64,000 bases of DNA from an uncultured Clostridia bacterium (GCA_934233735.1 CAKQGQ010000005.1:62001-126000); one strand, 5' to 3'; shown: positions 40,955 through 49,971, numbered from the stretch's first letter. Notes: generated from the sequence alone by a model not told the origin. Program-made: numbers and translations.

Positions 40955-42088
40955 ATGGCAGAAAATACAAAAGGGATCATTGAAAAAACGCAGATAGAAA
41001 ATGCGGAGAATACAAATGCAGAGCTTGCAAGTGAGGTGACAATGGGAACTATGCAGACAAAGAAACTCGCTTTGCTGGGTTTTGGAAACGCCGGCAAAGC
41101 TTTTGCGAAGCTTTTGATGGAGAAGCACGAGCAGATAAAAGAAAAATACGGATATAATGTAGTCGTTACAGCAATCGCCACAGGTACGCGCGGCAATCTG
41201 GCAGTGCCGACGAGTGCTGAGGCAATTGACCTTGCAGCAGCGATTGAGGATATTGAAACACTCGGAAAGTTTTCGACGCGGCTTCCGCTGACGGATTTAA
41301 CGACCATGCAAATCGCAGAACAGGCGGACTACGATGTTCTGGTTGAAATGACACCGCTGAATATTTTCACGGGCGAGCCTGCAATCACGCATATTGAGAC
41401 GGCTTTTGCGCGGGGCAGGGATGTGATAACTGCGAACAAAGGACCGATTGCGTGGAAATTCGCAGCGCTTCGTGACATGGCGGCGCAAAACGGATGTCGA
41501 TTCTTTTACGAAACGACGGTCATGGACGGCACACCGGTCTTTAATTTTGTGGAGAAAACGCTGCAAATGGCTGAAGTTACAGAGGTTTCGGGGATTTTGA
41601 ACAGCACAACAAATTACATCCTTGAGGAAATGGCGGCGGGCAAAGAATACGACGAAATCATTCGCAAAGGTCAGGAAATCGGTTTCATCGAGGCGGACCC
41701 GGCGATGGATATTGAGGGCTATGACGCGGCAGCAAAAATTACAGCCCTCCTAAATGTGTTGATGGATGCCGGAATTACACCGGACAAAGTGGCGCGAAAA
41801 GGCATCGAGGACATCACATTGGGAGACATTGAGGCGGCACGGGGCAAAGGCTGTGTCATCAAGCTTATTTGCAAAGGAAGCCGCAGTGCAGACGGAACCG
41901 TCAAAGCAAGCGTTATGCCGCAGGAAATTCCGCTCACGGATATGCTTGCTTCCGTCAACAGCACCACTTCTGTCGTGTCTGTTACGACGGATTTAATGAA
42001 GAAAATTTCGATTGTTGAGCACGAGCCGGAAATTGAGCAGACGGCATACGGAATTTTCGGCGATCTGCTTCGTGTGCTGAGCGAATGA
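40955..42088 (+). CDS. hom: Homoserine dehydrogenase
   Basis: 377 residues, short form without an ACT domain. The NAD(P) site is KLALLGFGNAGKAFAKLL (about residues 31-48), NKGPI carries the catalytic-region Lys, and GILNSTTNYILEEM plus FIEADPAMDIEGYDAAAKITAL form the substrate-binding hallmark. It reduces aspartate semialdehyde to homoserine for Thr and Met synthesis. The first 29 residues are an extra charged extension. No thrB, thrC or asd gene lies nearby. A 26-base segment covering its end is repeated downstream. Confidence 0.85.
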   Translation: MAENTKGIIEKTQIENAENTNAELASEVTMGTMQTKKLALLGFGNAGKAFAKLLMEKHEQIKEKYGYNVVVTAIATGTRGNLAVPTSAEAIDLAAAIEDIETLGKFSTRLPLTDLTTMQIAEQADYDVLVEMTPLNIFTGEPAITHIETAFARGRDVITANKGPIAWKFAALRDMAAQNGCRFFYETTVMDGTPVFNFVEKTLQMAEVTEVSGILNSTTNYILEEMAAGKEYDEIIRKGQEIGFIEADPAMDIEGYDAAAKITALLNVLMDAGITPDKVARKGIEDITLGDIEAARGKGCVIKLICKGSRSADGTVKASVMPQEIPLTDMLASVNSTTSVVSVTTDLMKKISIVEHEPEIEQTAYGIFGDLLRVLSE

Positions 42089-42137
42089 CTTAGAGCAGGT
42101 TGACTTGTTTTGTGTGCTGAGTGAATGACTTAAAGCA
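42072..42137 (+). repeat. Tandem duplication of the hom 3' end
   Basis: 42072-42097 and 42112-42137 match at 24 of 26 bases with a 40-base period. The first covers the last codons and stop of hom; the second would encode VLSE and a stop in the same way. It lies before the next gene's ribosome site. Confidence 0.8.
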
Positions 42138-42155
42138 AAATGAGAGGTTTTTGAA

Positions 42156-43202
42156 ATGACAAGTATTATTACGGAAAAAACTGTCCAAAATATAATCGGA
42201 AGGCGGAAAAGGGAAATACATAAGGGCGACTGCGGGCGGATTCTGATAGCCGCAGGCTCGCCGGGAATGGCCGGCGCCGCGATTCTCGCGGCGCGGTCGG
42301 CGCTGCGCGCCGGCTCCGGACTCGTCCGGACGGTCATTCCTGCGGAACTATTTCCCATCGTTCAGGTTGGCGTTCCGGAAGCCACCTGCATGAGACGAAA
42401 CCTTCCAATACAGAACCTCGCAGCTTACGATGCGGTTTGCGTAGGTCCGGGACTGGGGGAAGAGGAAGAAAGCATCGACTTCGTGAAAGAAATTTTGCAG
42501 GCATATGAAAAGACTTTGATTGTGGACGCCGACGGCCTCAACATCATCGCGCACCAAAATCTGTTTCCGCTCCTGCACAGACGAGCGGAGCTTTACCCGG
42601 AGCGCACAATCCTGACGCCGCACATGGGAGAAGCGCGTCGGCTGCTTGCGGCGTCCGAACCCGATGCTTTCGACTTTAGCGCCTCCGCTTCCGCTTCGGC
42701 GCGGGAGCGCATCGCAGATGCGCTCGTTCGGAAAACCCGGGCAATCATTGTGCTGAAAGGGGCAGGCACTATAGTAGCCGCAGAGGGACGGCAGACATAT
42801 ACTAATACTACAGGGAATCCCGGCATGGCCACCGGAGGATCAGGAGATGTGCTTTCCGGAATCATCACAAGCCTGGCGGGCCAGCGCAGCCAACTTGCCA
42901 CGGATCTTGCGCCTGAAATGCCAATCGGGCAGGCCAATCGAACCGAGGATGCGGCGCAAGCGGTAAAACTTGGCGCAGGACTTGCGCCTGACCGAACCGC
43001 GGCATACGGCACTGAGGTGACTGCGGTTCAAGACCCAGAGCCTGCGCGCATAGGGGCTTTCGATGCGGCTTTAGCAGGCGTGTATATCCACGGACTGGCA
43101 GGCGATCTGGCGGCGCGCGAACTCGGCGAATATGGGGTGACTGCGGGAGACCTGGCACTGTATACAGCGTATGCGATAAAAAATATTTTGAACGCGAAGT
43201 AA
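42156..43202 (+). CDS. nnrD: ADP-dependent NAD(P)H-hydrate dehydratase
   Basis: 348 residues. This enzyme repairs hydrated NAD(P)H. The ribokinase-like core is clear: GRILIAAGSPGMAGAAILAARSALRAGSGLV, DADGLNII, ILTPHMGEARRL, IVLKGAGTIV and NTTGNPGMATGGSGDVLSGII. The N-terminal epimerase domain of the bifunctional form is absent. An unusual insert of about 57 residues (244-300, rich in Ala, Pro and Thr) lies before AALAGVYIHGLAGD. In Bacillus this gene family lies near alr and the mazEF pair; here mazF follows but not alr or mazE. Confidence 0.9.
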   Translation: MTSIITEKTVQNIIGRRKREIHKGDCGRILIAAGSPGMAGAAILAARSALRAGSGLVRTVIPAELFPIVQVGVPEATCMRRNLPIQNLAAYDAVCVGPGLGEEEESIDFVKEILQAYEKTLIVDADGLNIIAHQNLFPLLHRRAELYPERTILTPHMGEARRLLAASEPDAFDFSASASASARERIADALVRKTRAIIVLKGAGTIVAAEGRQTYTNTTGNPGMATGGSGDVLSGIITSLAGQRSQLATDLAPEMPIGQANRTEDAAQAVKLGAGLAPDRTAAYGTEVTAVQDPEPARIGAFDAALAGVYIHGLAGDLAARELGEYGVTAGDLALYTAYAIKNILNAK

Positions 43203-43221
43203 AAACACAAAAGAAGATAAG

Positions 43222-43660
43222 GGTATCCAAAATTAGTTGTGGCAGAAAAATCCAAGACTTGTGCGTGCGAAATGTATAGTTACACGAAAAAATGCCATTT
43301 TTAGGGGTGATTTCGTGTATAAAATTACAGATATTGGAATTGGCATCTTGCACGAAGAAAATGGAAAAAAGCTACAGCTCCGAAACCGTTGAAATTTCAA
43401 CCTTCAAAAAAATGTAAATTTTCAACAAGGCTCGAAGTTTCCGTGAAACATCCGTGAAACATTTGAAAATACACGAATTTGGGGTCATTTTTTGGCAATT
43501 GGCGTGTAAATATACATTTTTACAGAAACTGGAAGCGCACCCAAGCAATCGATCAACAGATAAAACACAAGAAACTGGAAGCGCACTGATCTGCAAACTG
43601 CAGTGCCGCAGCGCAGTGCGCTCGGCACACAACACATCCCACAACTAATTTTGGATACCC
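43222..43660. mobile_element. MITE-like element with perfect 22-bp inverted ends
   Basis: 43222-43243 and 43639-43660 are exact reverse complements (starting GGGTATCC and ending GGATACCC). The 439-base unit has no gene. Inside are two hairpins built on ACACGAA ... CGTGTA (about 43274-43316 and 43475-43520) and GTTGAAATTTCAACC (about 43389). The same parts recur in other intergenic gaps of the window. No clear target duplication was seen. A short non-autonomous element moved by a transposase elsewhere is the simplest reading. Confidence 0.65.
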
Positions 43661-43751
43661 GGATTTTGAGAAGTAGGTGAAAGCCTATGTGGAGGTTTTC
43701 GCAAGGCGCAGAGCGCGTAAGCGAAAACTTCGTGAAAAGGAGTGTTGGACT

Positions 43752-44114
43752 TTGATAGTGAAAAAAGGGGATCTTTATTTTGCTGACTTAAGTCCGGTGG
43801 TAGGCTCAGAACAAGGGGGAGTAAGACCTGTACTGGTGGTACAGAACGATGTAGGAAACAAATACAGCCCGACAATCATCGTGGCGGCTGTTACTTCGCA
43901 GACAGGAAAATCCAAATTACCGACCCATGTAGAGCTTGCAGCCACACAGGGCGGACTCAGCAAGAACTCGGTGGTTTTGCTTGAACAGCTTAGAACCATC
44001 GATAAACAAAGGCTGAAAGAACGAATTGGCTCGCTCAGCGATGCACAAATTCCTTCGGTTGACGAGGCGTTAAGCGTGAGCTTGGGAATCGCAAATTTAA
44101 CCGAAAATCATTAA
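43752..44114 (+). CDS. mazF: MazF/PemK-type mRNA interferase toxin
   Basis: 120 residues from TTG 43752, with AAGGAG nine bases ahead; this gives the classic MazF N-terminus MIVKKGDLYFADLSPVVGSEQGGVRPVLVVQND. Conserved Arg and Thr of the active site appear in GGVRPVL and VAAVTSQTGKSKLPTHVEL. MazF cleaves single-stranded mRNA at short motifs. A MazE-type antitoxin would normally precede it, but only a 22-codon frame (43687-43755) ending in TGA over the mazF start is present, together with a hairpin (GTTTTCGC/GCGAAAAC). Confidence 0.92.
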   Translation: MIVKKGDLYFADLSPVVGSEQGGVRPVLVVQNDVGNKYSPTIIVAAVTSQTGKSKLPTHVELAATQGGLSKNSVVLLEQLRTIDKQRLKERIGSLSDAQIPSVDEALSVSLGIANLTENH

Positions 44115-44154
44115 GTGCAAGTTAGGCATTGCCAATTTGACAGAAAACAATTAA
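44076..44154 (+). repeat. Duplicated mazF 3' tail
   Basis: 44076-44114 is the end of mazF and encodes LGIANLTENH plus stop. The next 40 bases (44115-44154) would encode LGIANLTENN plus stop. Most differences are at third codon positions. This looks like the remains of a second mazF-like gene rather than a recent slip. A GAGCAG/CTGCTC inverted pair at about 44177-44222 follows. Confidence 0.7.
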
Positions 44155-44262
44155 AATAGTTATGTCAGTTATTTTTGAGCAGGGCGGCACGGGCGCACCA
44201 AATCCGCCGCGCCGTCTGCTCGAAATTAAAATATATTTACCATACATACCGGGAGGAAAAAA

Positions 44263-45093
44263 ATGAATTTTAAGAAGTACGAGGACATTGCGTCCCGGAT
44301 TCGAATCGACATTGTGAAGGCAGTACATAAAGCAGGCTCGGGACATCCGGGCGGTTCGCTTTCGGCAGCGGACATCGTGACCGCTTTATACTTTAAAGTG
44401 ATGAACATCGACCCGAAAAATCCTAAGATGGAAGGCAGAGACAAGTTTATTCTCTCGAAAGGCCATGCGGGTCCGGTGCAGTATGCGGCACTGGCGGAAA
44501 GAGGCTACTACGATGTTGAGGATATGATGAGTCTGCGTAAGCTCGGCAGCCCGTTTCAGGGCCATCCGAACAGAGATAAAGTCGCAGGAATCGAGATGTC
44601 CACAGGATCGCTCGGTCAGGGCTTTGCGGTTTCCGTGGGAATGGCGATGGCTGGCAAAATGGACGAAAAAGCCGGCAAGAAGTCGGGCAGAGTGTATGTG
44701 CTCCTCGGAGACGGCGAGCTTCAGGAAGGCCTCGTGTGGGAAGCTGCAATGGCGGCGGCTCACTACAAGCTGGACAATCTTTGCGCGATCGTAGACTGGA
44801 ACGGCCTGCAGATTGACGGCAAAAATGAAGACGTTATGACGGTAACGCCGATTGACGAGAAGTTCAAGGCGTTCGGTTTTCATGTTTTGATGATAGACGG
44901 ACACGACTTCGGAGAGATTTTCGAAGCATTCGACAAGGCAGCTGCATGCAAGGGCAAGCCGACCGTGATTATCGCAAAAACCAACAAGGGCAGAGGGGTT
45001 TCCTTCATGCAGGACAACCCGGGCTGGCACGGCAAAGCGCCGAAAGAAGACGAAGCAAAACAGGCAGTAGCAGAACTCGGAGGTGAATGGTAA
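44263..45093 (+). CDS. Transketolase, N-terminal subunit
   Basis: 276 residues. It carries the thiamine-diphosphate binding part: GHPGGSLSAADIVTALYF, SKGHAGPVQYAAL, GSLGQGFAVSVGMAMA and the GDG...N motif (LLGDGELQEGLVWEAAMAAAHYKLDNLCAIVDWNGLQ). With the next gene it forms the split transketolase found in many Clostridia and archaea, active in the non-oxidative pentose phosphate pathway. It starts behind ACCGGGAGGAAAA. The two stop and start codons overlap. Confidence 0.93.
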   Translation: MNFKKYEDIASRIRIDIVKAVHKAGSGHPGGSLSAADIVTALYFKVMNIDPKNPKMEGRDKFILSKGHAGPVQYAALAERGYYDVEDMMSLRKLGSPFQGHPNRDKVAGIEMSTGSLGQGFAVSVGMAMAGKMDEKAGKKSGRVYVLLGDGELQEGLVWEAAMAAAHYKLDNLCAIVDWNGLQIDGKNEDVMTVTPIDEKFKAFGFHVLMIDGHDFGEIFEAFDKAAACKGKPTVIIAKTNKGRGVSFMQDNPGWHGKAPKEDEAKQAVAELGGEW

Positions 45094-46082
45094 TGGCACT
45101 CAGAACAGCAATCGAAGCGGCAGCGGAAAAAATGGCAACGCGCCAGGCATACGGCAAAACTTTGGTAGAGCTCGGTGCGGAAAACCCGAACCTCGTGGTT
45201 ATGGACGCAGACCTTTCAAAATCCACGATGACAGCGGATTTTGCGAAGGCATACCCGGATAGATTCTTCAACATGGGAATCGCAGAACAAAACCTCTATG
45301 CGGCGGCATGCGGTCTGGCTCTCTCGGGAAAAGTCGTATGCGCCAGCACGTTTGCGATGTTTGCGGCGGGAAGAGCTTTTGAAATTATCAGAAACTCCAT
45401 TGGATACACGCATGCGAATGTGAAAATCTGCGCGACTCACGCGGGAATCACGGTAGGAGAAGACGGCGCGAGCCACCAGACTTTCGAGGACATTGCGCTG
45501 ATGAGAACGATTCCGGGAATGACGGTAATCAATCCGTCCGACGGCGCGAGCGCAGCAGAGCTCATCCGGCAGGCGACGGCTTTTGAGGGCCCGGCATATG
45601 TGAGACTGGGCCGTGCGGCGGTTCCGACTTTCTATACGAAAGAAGCGGCAAAAGAAATCCGCATCGGAAAGGCGGCAACGCTCAGAGAGGGCGCGAAAGC
45701 TGACGGCGGACACGCGGACATCACAATCATCGCGACCGGAATCATGGTGAGCGAGGCGATGCAGGCAGCAGAAGCGCTTGCGGCAGAGCACGGCATCGAG
45801 GTCCGCGTAATCGATATGCACACCATCAAGCCGCTTGACGCAGAAGCAATCGTCAAGGCAGCAGAAGAGACCGGTGCAATCGTGACGGCAGAGGAACACT
45901 CGGTAATCGGCGGGCTCGGCTCAGCAGTTGCGGAAGTGGTGACGACCCACTGCCCGGTTAAGATGTACATGGTGGGCCAGCAGGATACTTTCGGCGAATC
46001 CGGAAAGCCTGATGAACTCAAGAAAAAATACGGCATGACGAAGGACGACATCGTCAAGGGCGTTTTGACACTTAGAAAATAG
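45093..46082 (+). CDS. Transketolase, C-terminal subunit
   Basis: 329 residues from ATG 45093, eight bases after GGAGGT; an ATG at 45087 is too near the ribosome site. It contains the pyrimidine-binding domain (DADLSKSTMTADFAKAYPDRFFNMGIAEQNLYAAACGLAL, with the catalytic Glu in GIAEQN) and the C-terminal domain (EVRVIDMHTIKPLDAEAIV). It completes the enzyme with the upstream subunit. Length is normal. Confidence 0.93.
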   Translation: MALRTAIEAAAEKMATRQAYGKTLVELGAENPNLVVMDADLSKSTMTADFAKAYPDRFFNMGIAEQNLYAAACGLALSGKVVCASTFAMFAAGRAFEIIRNSIGYTHANVKICATHAGITVGEDGASHQTFEDIALMRTIPGMTVINPSDGASAAELIRQATAFEGPAYVRLGRAAVPTFYTKEAAKEIRIGKAATLREGAKADGGHADITIIATGIMVSEAMQAAEALAAEHGIEVRVIDMHTIKPLDAEAIVKAAEETGAIVTAEEHSVIGGLGSAVAEVVTTHCPVKMYMVGQQDTFGESGKPDELKKKYGMTKDDIVKGVLTLRK

Positions 46083-46259
46083 CACGGGCACGCCGGAAAG
46101 TGTTTACGGCGGTGCGCCGACGCGGTTCGACAGCGTTCGACAAAATTCGACACGCGATCAACATCAAGTTGTGCGCTCGACACGCGCCGGTTAAGACACA
46201 CGCCGCGCCAAGCCGACGCGATCGGCACGCCGCGGTCACCCAAGGGGGGATATGAGACT
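46083..46259. repeat. Short interval with TTCGACA repeats
   Basis: TTCGACAAAATTCGACAC at 46136-46153 is the reverse complement, with one change, of the motif in the 40.3-40.5 kb array; further TTCGACA and CTCGACACGC pieces lie beside it. The interval is GC-rich and has no gene. A ribosome site (AAGGGGGGATATG) closes it. Confidence 0.6.
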
Positions 46260-48038
46260 ATGGAAGAGATTTTTGAAAATTTCAGCTTAGGGACGGCTTT
46301 TACTGGGCTGGCGCGATGGATATTCGTCGCGCTGGCTTTGTATATTTTGGTGCGCTCCATTATCTCGCTGATACGGGCAAAAAACCCGGCGGAGGTCTGG
46401 GCATACATGAACACGCGAACCTATCGGCAGGACGCATACGGAAACTGGGAAATCGCGGCGGAGGAAAGCGTACCGATTACACATTGGGAAAATGTCATCG
46501 GCAGGGCAAAGAGCTGCGATATTACAGCGGACGATCCGGCAATTTCAAGGAATCACGGGATTTTGATGAGAGACACCGCTGATTCGGACGGAATCTGGAG
46601 CTATCAGGATTTAGGCTCAAAAAACGGTACATATCTGAACGACATTCTAATCAGCAGGCAGGGAGACCGCGAGGGGGAAACGGGACCTGAAATCAAGCTC
46701 GAATACGGAGATGTGATTCGCGCGGGCTTTACGGAATTTACGCTGATTCCGATTAGTCTGGAAGAAAAAAACAATAACCTCGCCATGCGAAAATCCGACA
46801 CGAAGATTATGAGCGCAGGACCGAGTCTGGCGGCGCTTACGCTGTTTCAGATTTTGACGGTTTTTCAGCTCTGGCTTTCGGTGGGAACGGAGCATTTGGG
46901 CGCGATTCTGACGGCATTCGGCGGTCTGTGCGCACTGATGTGGCTGTACATGGGCATTCTTAAAACCGCGGGAAAAACCGCGGTTGAGATGGAAACCATC
47001 GCCTTCTTTTTATCCACGCTGAATCTGGCGGTTGTTGCGACATCCGCGCCGGACAAGCTGCTGAAGCAGTTCATTGCCATTGGCATCGGCGTGGCGGTAT
47101 TGTTTGTGATGTGTTTTTTGCTGCGGAATTTAGAGCGGACGAAGGCTTTGAAATGGGCGATGCTCATCGGGGCGGCTTTGCTTCTTGTGGCAAATCTTGT
47201 CATCGGCTCCATCGGCTTCGGTGCAAAAAACTGGATTCAGATCGGAGGTTTTTCGTTCCAACCGTCGGAATTTGTAAAAATTGCATTTATCTGGATTGGG
47301 GCAGCGACGCTGGACGAGCTTTTTGATAAGAAAAACCTTTTGGTTTTCATGATTTTCTCGGCATTCTGCTTTGGATGTCTGGGACTGATGGGCGATTTCG
47401 GGACCGCCATCATCTTTTTCGTAACATTTTTGATTATTTCCTTCCTGCGAAGCGGCGACTTTTCCAAGCTCATCCTCATGGTGGGTGCGGCCGCTGCGGG
47501 CGGGTTTATGATACTACAGTTTAAACCGTACATCGCCACGCGATTTCAGACCTGGGGACATATCTGGGATCCGGCAGTCGTTGATGCGGCGGGCTATCAG
47601 CAGAGCAGAACCCTGACGGCGGCAGCCAGCGGGGGACTGGTGGGAGTCGGGCCGGGAAACGGCTGGCTTGACACGCTTCCGGCGGCGGACACCGACATGG
47701 TTTTCGGCATTCTGATTGAAGAATGGGGGCTGATTATTGCGGTTTTAGCGGTACTTTCCATCGTGACGCTTGCGATTTTCGCGGTGCGCTCAATTATGTC
47801 GGGGCGCTCGACCTATTACACGATTGCGGCGTGCGGCGCGATGAGCATGTTCGTCTTTCAGACGATGCTGAACATCTTCGGCTGTACGGACATTTTGCCG
47901 TTCACAGGCGTTACCTTCCCGTTCGTTTCCAACGGCGGCACGAGCATGATTGCCTCATGGGCACTGCTGGCCTTTCTGAAGTCGGCGGATACGCGTGAAA
48001 AAGCAAGTTTGGCGGTGAAAGGGGGAAGGCGCAGATGA
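46260..48038 (+). CDS. FHA domain - FtsW/RodA/SpoVE (SEDS) fusion protein
   Basis: 592 residues. One membrane helix at about 15-38 precedes an FHA domain (about 70-150: VIGRAKSCDI, ISRNHG, DLGSKNGTYLND), which binds phosphothreonine peptides. The rest is a SEDS polymerase with about ten helices and the motifs NWIQIGGFSFQPSEFVKIAFI, LGLMGDFGTAII and the C-terminal LPFTGVTFPFVSNGGTSM. SEDS proteins polymerise peptidoglycan with a partner transpeptidase, here the next gene, which overlaps by four bases. The FHA part suggests control by a Ser/Thr kinase. Confidence 0.92.
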   Translation: MEEIFENFSLGTAFTGLARWIFVALALYILVRSIISLIRAKNPAEVWAYMNTRTYRQDAYGNWEIAAEESVPITHWENVIGRAKSCDITADDPAISRNHGILMRDTADSDGIWSYQDLGSKNGTYLNDILISRQGDREGETGPEIKLEYGDVIRAGFTEFTLIPISLEEKNNNLAMRKSDTKIMSAGPSLAALTLFQILTVFQLWLSVGTEHLGAILTAFGGLCALMWLYMGILKTAGKTAVEMETIAFFLSTLNLAVVATSAPDKLLKQFIAIGIGVAVLFVMCFLLRNLERTKALKWAMLIGAALLLVANLVIGSIGFGAKNWIQIGGFSFQPSEFVKIAFIWIGAATLDELFDKKNLLVFMIFSAFCFGCLGLMGDFGTAIIFFVTFLIISFLRSGDFSKLILMVGAAAAGGFMILQFKPYIATRFQTWGHIWDPAVVDAAGYQQSRTLTAAASGGLVGVGPGNGWLDTLPAADTDMVFGILIEEWGLIIAVLAVLSIVTLAIFAVRSIMSGRSTYYTIAACGAMSMFVFQTMLNIFGCTDILPFTGVTFPFVSNGGTSMIASWALLAFLKSADTREKASLAVKGGRRR

Positions 48039-49408
48039 AAAAGCTGGAAGGAAGAGCGTTGCTCTGTCTGGCACTGGTCGCGGCACTGGTCGCGGGACTG
48101 ATTCTTTTCGTAGTCAAACTGGAAATAAACGGAAGTACATGGGCTTCTTTCTACGGGAACAGTCATATTTACAAGAACGGAAAGCTTGCGGTCGGATCGG
48201 TTTATGACCGAAACGGCAAAAGGCTTTTAAAAAATACAAAGAACGGTCTCAAATACAATTCCGACGAAGAAATCCGCAGGGCAACGCTTCATGCGGTGGG
48301 AGACCCTTCGGGAAACATTGCTTCGGGAGCGAATGTCGCATTTCGGAGCAAAATGATCGGCTACAACTTCGTGACGGGTACCGGAGGCTTGTTCAATACC
48401 TCAGGAAGCAAGGTCGCGCTGACGATTGACGCAAAGGTCTGCCGCGAGGCTTATGAGGCACTGGGAGGGCGAAACGGGCTCGTGGGCGTTTACAATTACA
48501 AGACCGGGGAAATTATCTGCATGGCAAGCACCCCGACCTATGATCCGGGAGAGAAAGGTGAAAACACGCTTTCCAACCCGCTTCCGGGGACTTACATGAA
48601 TAAGCTCCTCTCCGGCACGCTGACGCCGGGCTCCACCTTTAAACTGGTGACGACGGCAGCTGCCATCGAAAACAAGGCGGATCTTGACACCTGGAGCTAC
48701 CAATGCACCGGAAGCCTGACCGTAGGCGCCGATAAAATTACCTGTCCGAAGGTTCACGGCACGATGGACATCTACGGGGCGCTGGCGAATTCCTGCAACT
48801 GCGCTTATGCAACGCTTGCGATGGATTTAGGCGGCGAAACGCTGAGCGAGTACGCGAAAGCTCTGGGTTTGGAATCCTCTTATGACATCGACGGCATTTC
48901 AACGGCGGCGGGAAGCTTTAATTTCGACAGTGCGAATGTCAACATCGGATGGGCGGGCATCGGTCAGTTTGAGGACCAGGTTAATCCGCTGTCCATGATG
49001 GTATATATGGGAGCGATTGCGGGCGAAGGAAAAGCGGCAAGACCTGTTCTTCTGCGCGACGCTTCGCTTTTGGAAAAGGGCGCGGAAATCATCGGAAAGG
49101 AATCACAGACTGCGAAAAACGGCACTGTACGGCTGCTCGAAACGCAGACCGCAAAAGAGATTTCCGATATGATGCGCAATAATGTAAAAATCACCTATGG
49201 CGACGGCAATTATCCGGGGCTTTCGCTTCATGCGAAGTCGGGAACCGCTGAAGTCGGCACGGGAAAAGCGCCGCATAGCTGGTTTTGCGGATTTTCCGGT
49301 AATTACGCGTTTATCGTCTGTGTGGAAAACGGCGGGTACGGTTCCTCCGTGGCAGGACCGGTCGCAAACCGCGTACTGCAGTATATGAAATCGGAAAACT
49401 ATTTTTAA
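48035..49408 (+). CDS. Class B-like penicillin-binding protein (transpeptidase)
   Basis: 457 residues. A signal anchor at 7-27 precedes a short linker and a transpeptidase domain with Ser200 in SxxK (GSTFK), SCN as the second motif and KSGTAEVG as the third. The dimerisation part is much shorter than in PBP2 or FtsI, as in PbpA-type partners of FHA-SEDS proteins. It cross-links the glycan made by the upstream protein. Its stop is directly followed by the left end of an IS605 element, so its original terminator may be displaced. Confidence 0.9.
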   Translation: MKKLEGRALLCLALVAALVAGLILFVVKLEINGSTWASFYGNSHIYKNGKLAVGSVYDRNGKRLLKNTKNGLKYNSDEEIRRATLHAVGDPSGNIASGANVAFRSKMIGYNFVTGTGGLFNTSGSKVALTIDAKVCREAYEALGGRNGLVGVYNYKTGEIICMASTPTYDPGEKGENTLSNPLPGTYMNKLLSGTLTPGSTFKLVTTAAAIENKADLDTWSYQCTGSLTVGADKITCPKVHGTMDIYGALANSCNCAYATLAMDLGGETLSEYAKALGLESSYDIDGISTAAGSFNFDSANVNIGWAGIGQFEDQVNPLSMMVYMGAIAGEGKAARPVLLRDASLLEKGAEIIGKESQTAKNGTVRLLETQTAKEISDMMRNNVKITYGDGNYPGLSLHAKSGTAEVGTGKAPHSWFCGFSGNYAFIVCVENGGYGSSVAGPVANRVLQYMKSENYF

Positions 49409-49509
49409 TTTAGGGGCGAGAAAACTCGGTTTTGCAAAGCCGAGTTTTCTCGCCTCCTGTTGGTAAGTAATACATTGCATAAGGTAAGCATATATGATAT
49501 AATAAACCT

Positions 49510-49971
49510 ATGAAACGCAATAATTCTAAGCATACATATAGTAGAACTTGTGTCTACAACATTAACTACCATATCATTTGGGGAACAAAATATCGCAACA
49601 AGTGGATGACTGCCGCACTTGAAGATGAAATCAAGCAAATTCTCATTGACATTGCCAAAGAGAAGGGGTTTTGTATCGACCACATAGAAATCGGTTTAGA
49701 CGATCACATACATCTTTTAGTGACTGCACCACCCAAACTTTCTGTTACAGTTATTGTAAAATATCTCAAAGGCATCAGCTCCTTTCGGTTGTTTCGCTTG
49801 CATCCTGAGCTAAAACAATTTTACTGGAAGAAGACGAATCCTCATATATGGTCGCCAAGCTATTTCGTCGAGTCCATAGGCACGACCAATGCGGATGCTG
49901 TTGCTAAGTACATAGACGACCAACGAGGGAAGGAGCGAAAGTATGACGGAGACGACACTTCGAACAATTAA
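49510..49971 (+). CDS. tnpA: IS200/IS605 transposase TnpA (Y1 HUH)
   Basis: 153 residues. The HUH metal motif is DDHIHLL, and the catalytic Tyr lies in the helix AVAKYIDDQRG. NYHIIWGTKYR at the start and NPHIWSPSYFVESIGT near the end are standard. It cuts and joins single-stranded DNA at the element ends. It overlaps tnpB by 29 bases, a common arrangement that couples their translation. Confidence 0.93.
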   Translation: MKRNNSKHTYSRTCVYNINYHIIWGTKYRNKWMTAALEDEIKQILIDIAKEKGFCIDHIEIGLDDHIHLLVTAPPKLSVTVIVKYLKGISSFRLFRLHPELKQFYWKKTNPHIWSPSYFVESIGTTNADAVAKYIDDQRGKERKYDGDDTSNN

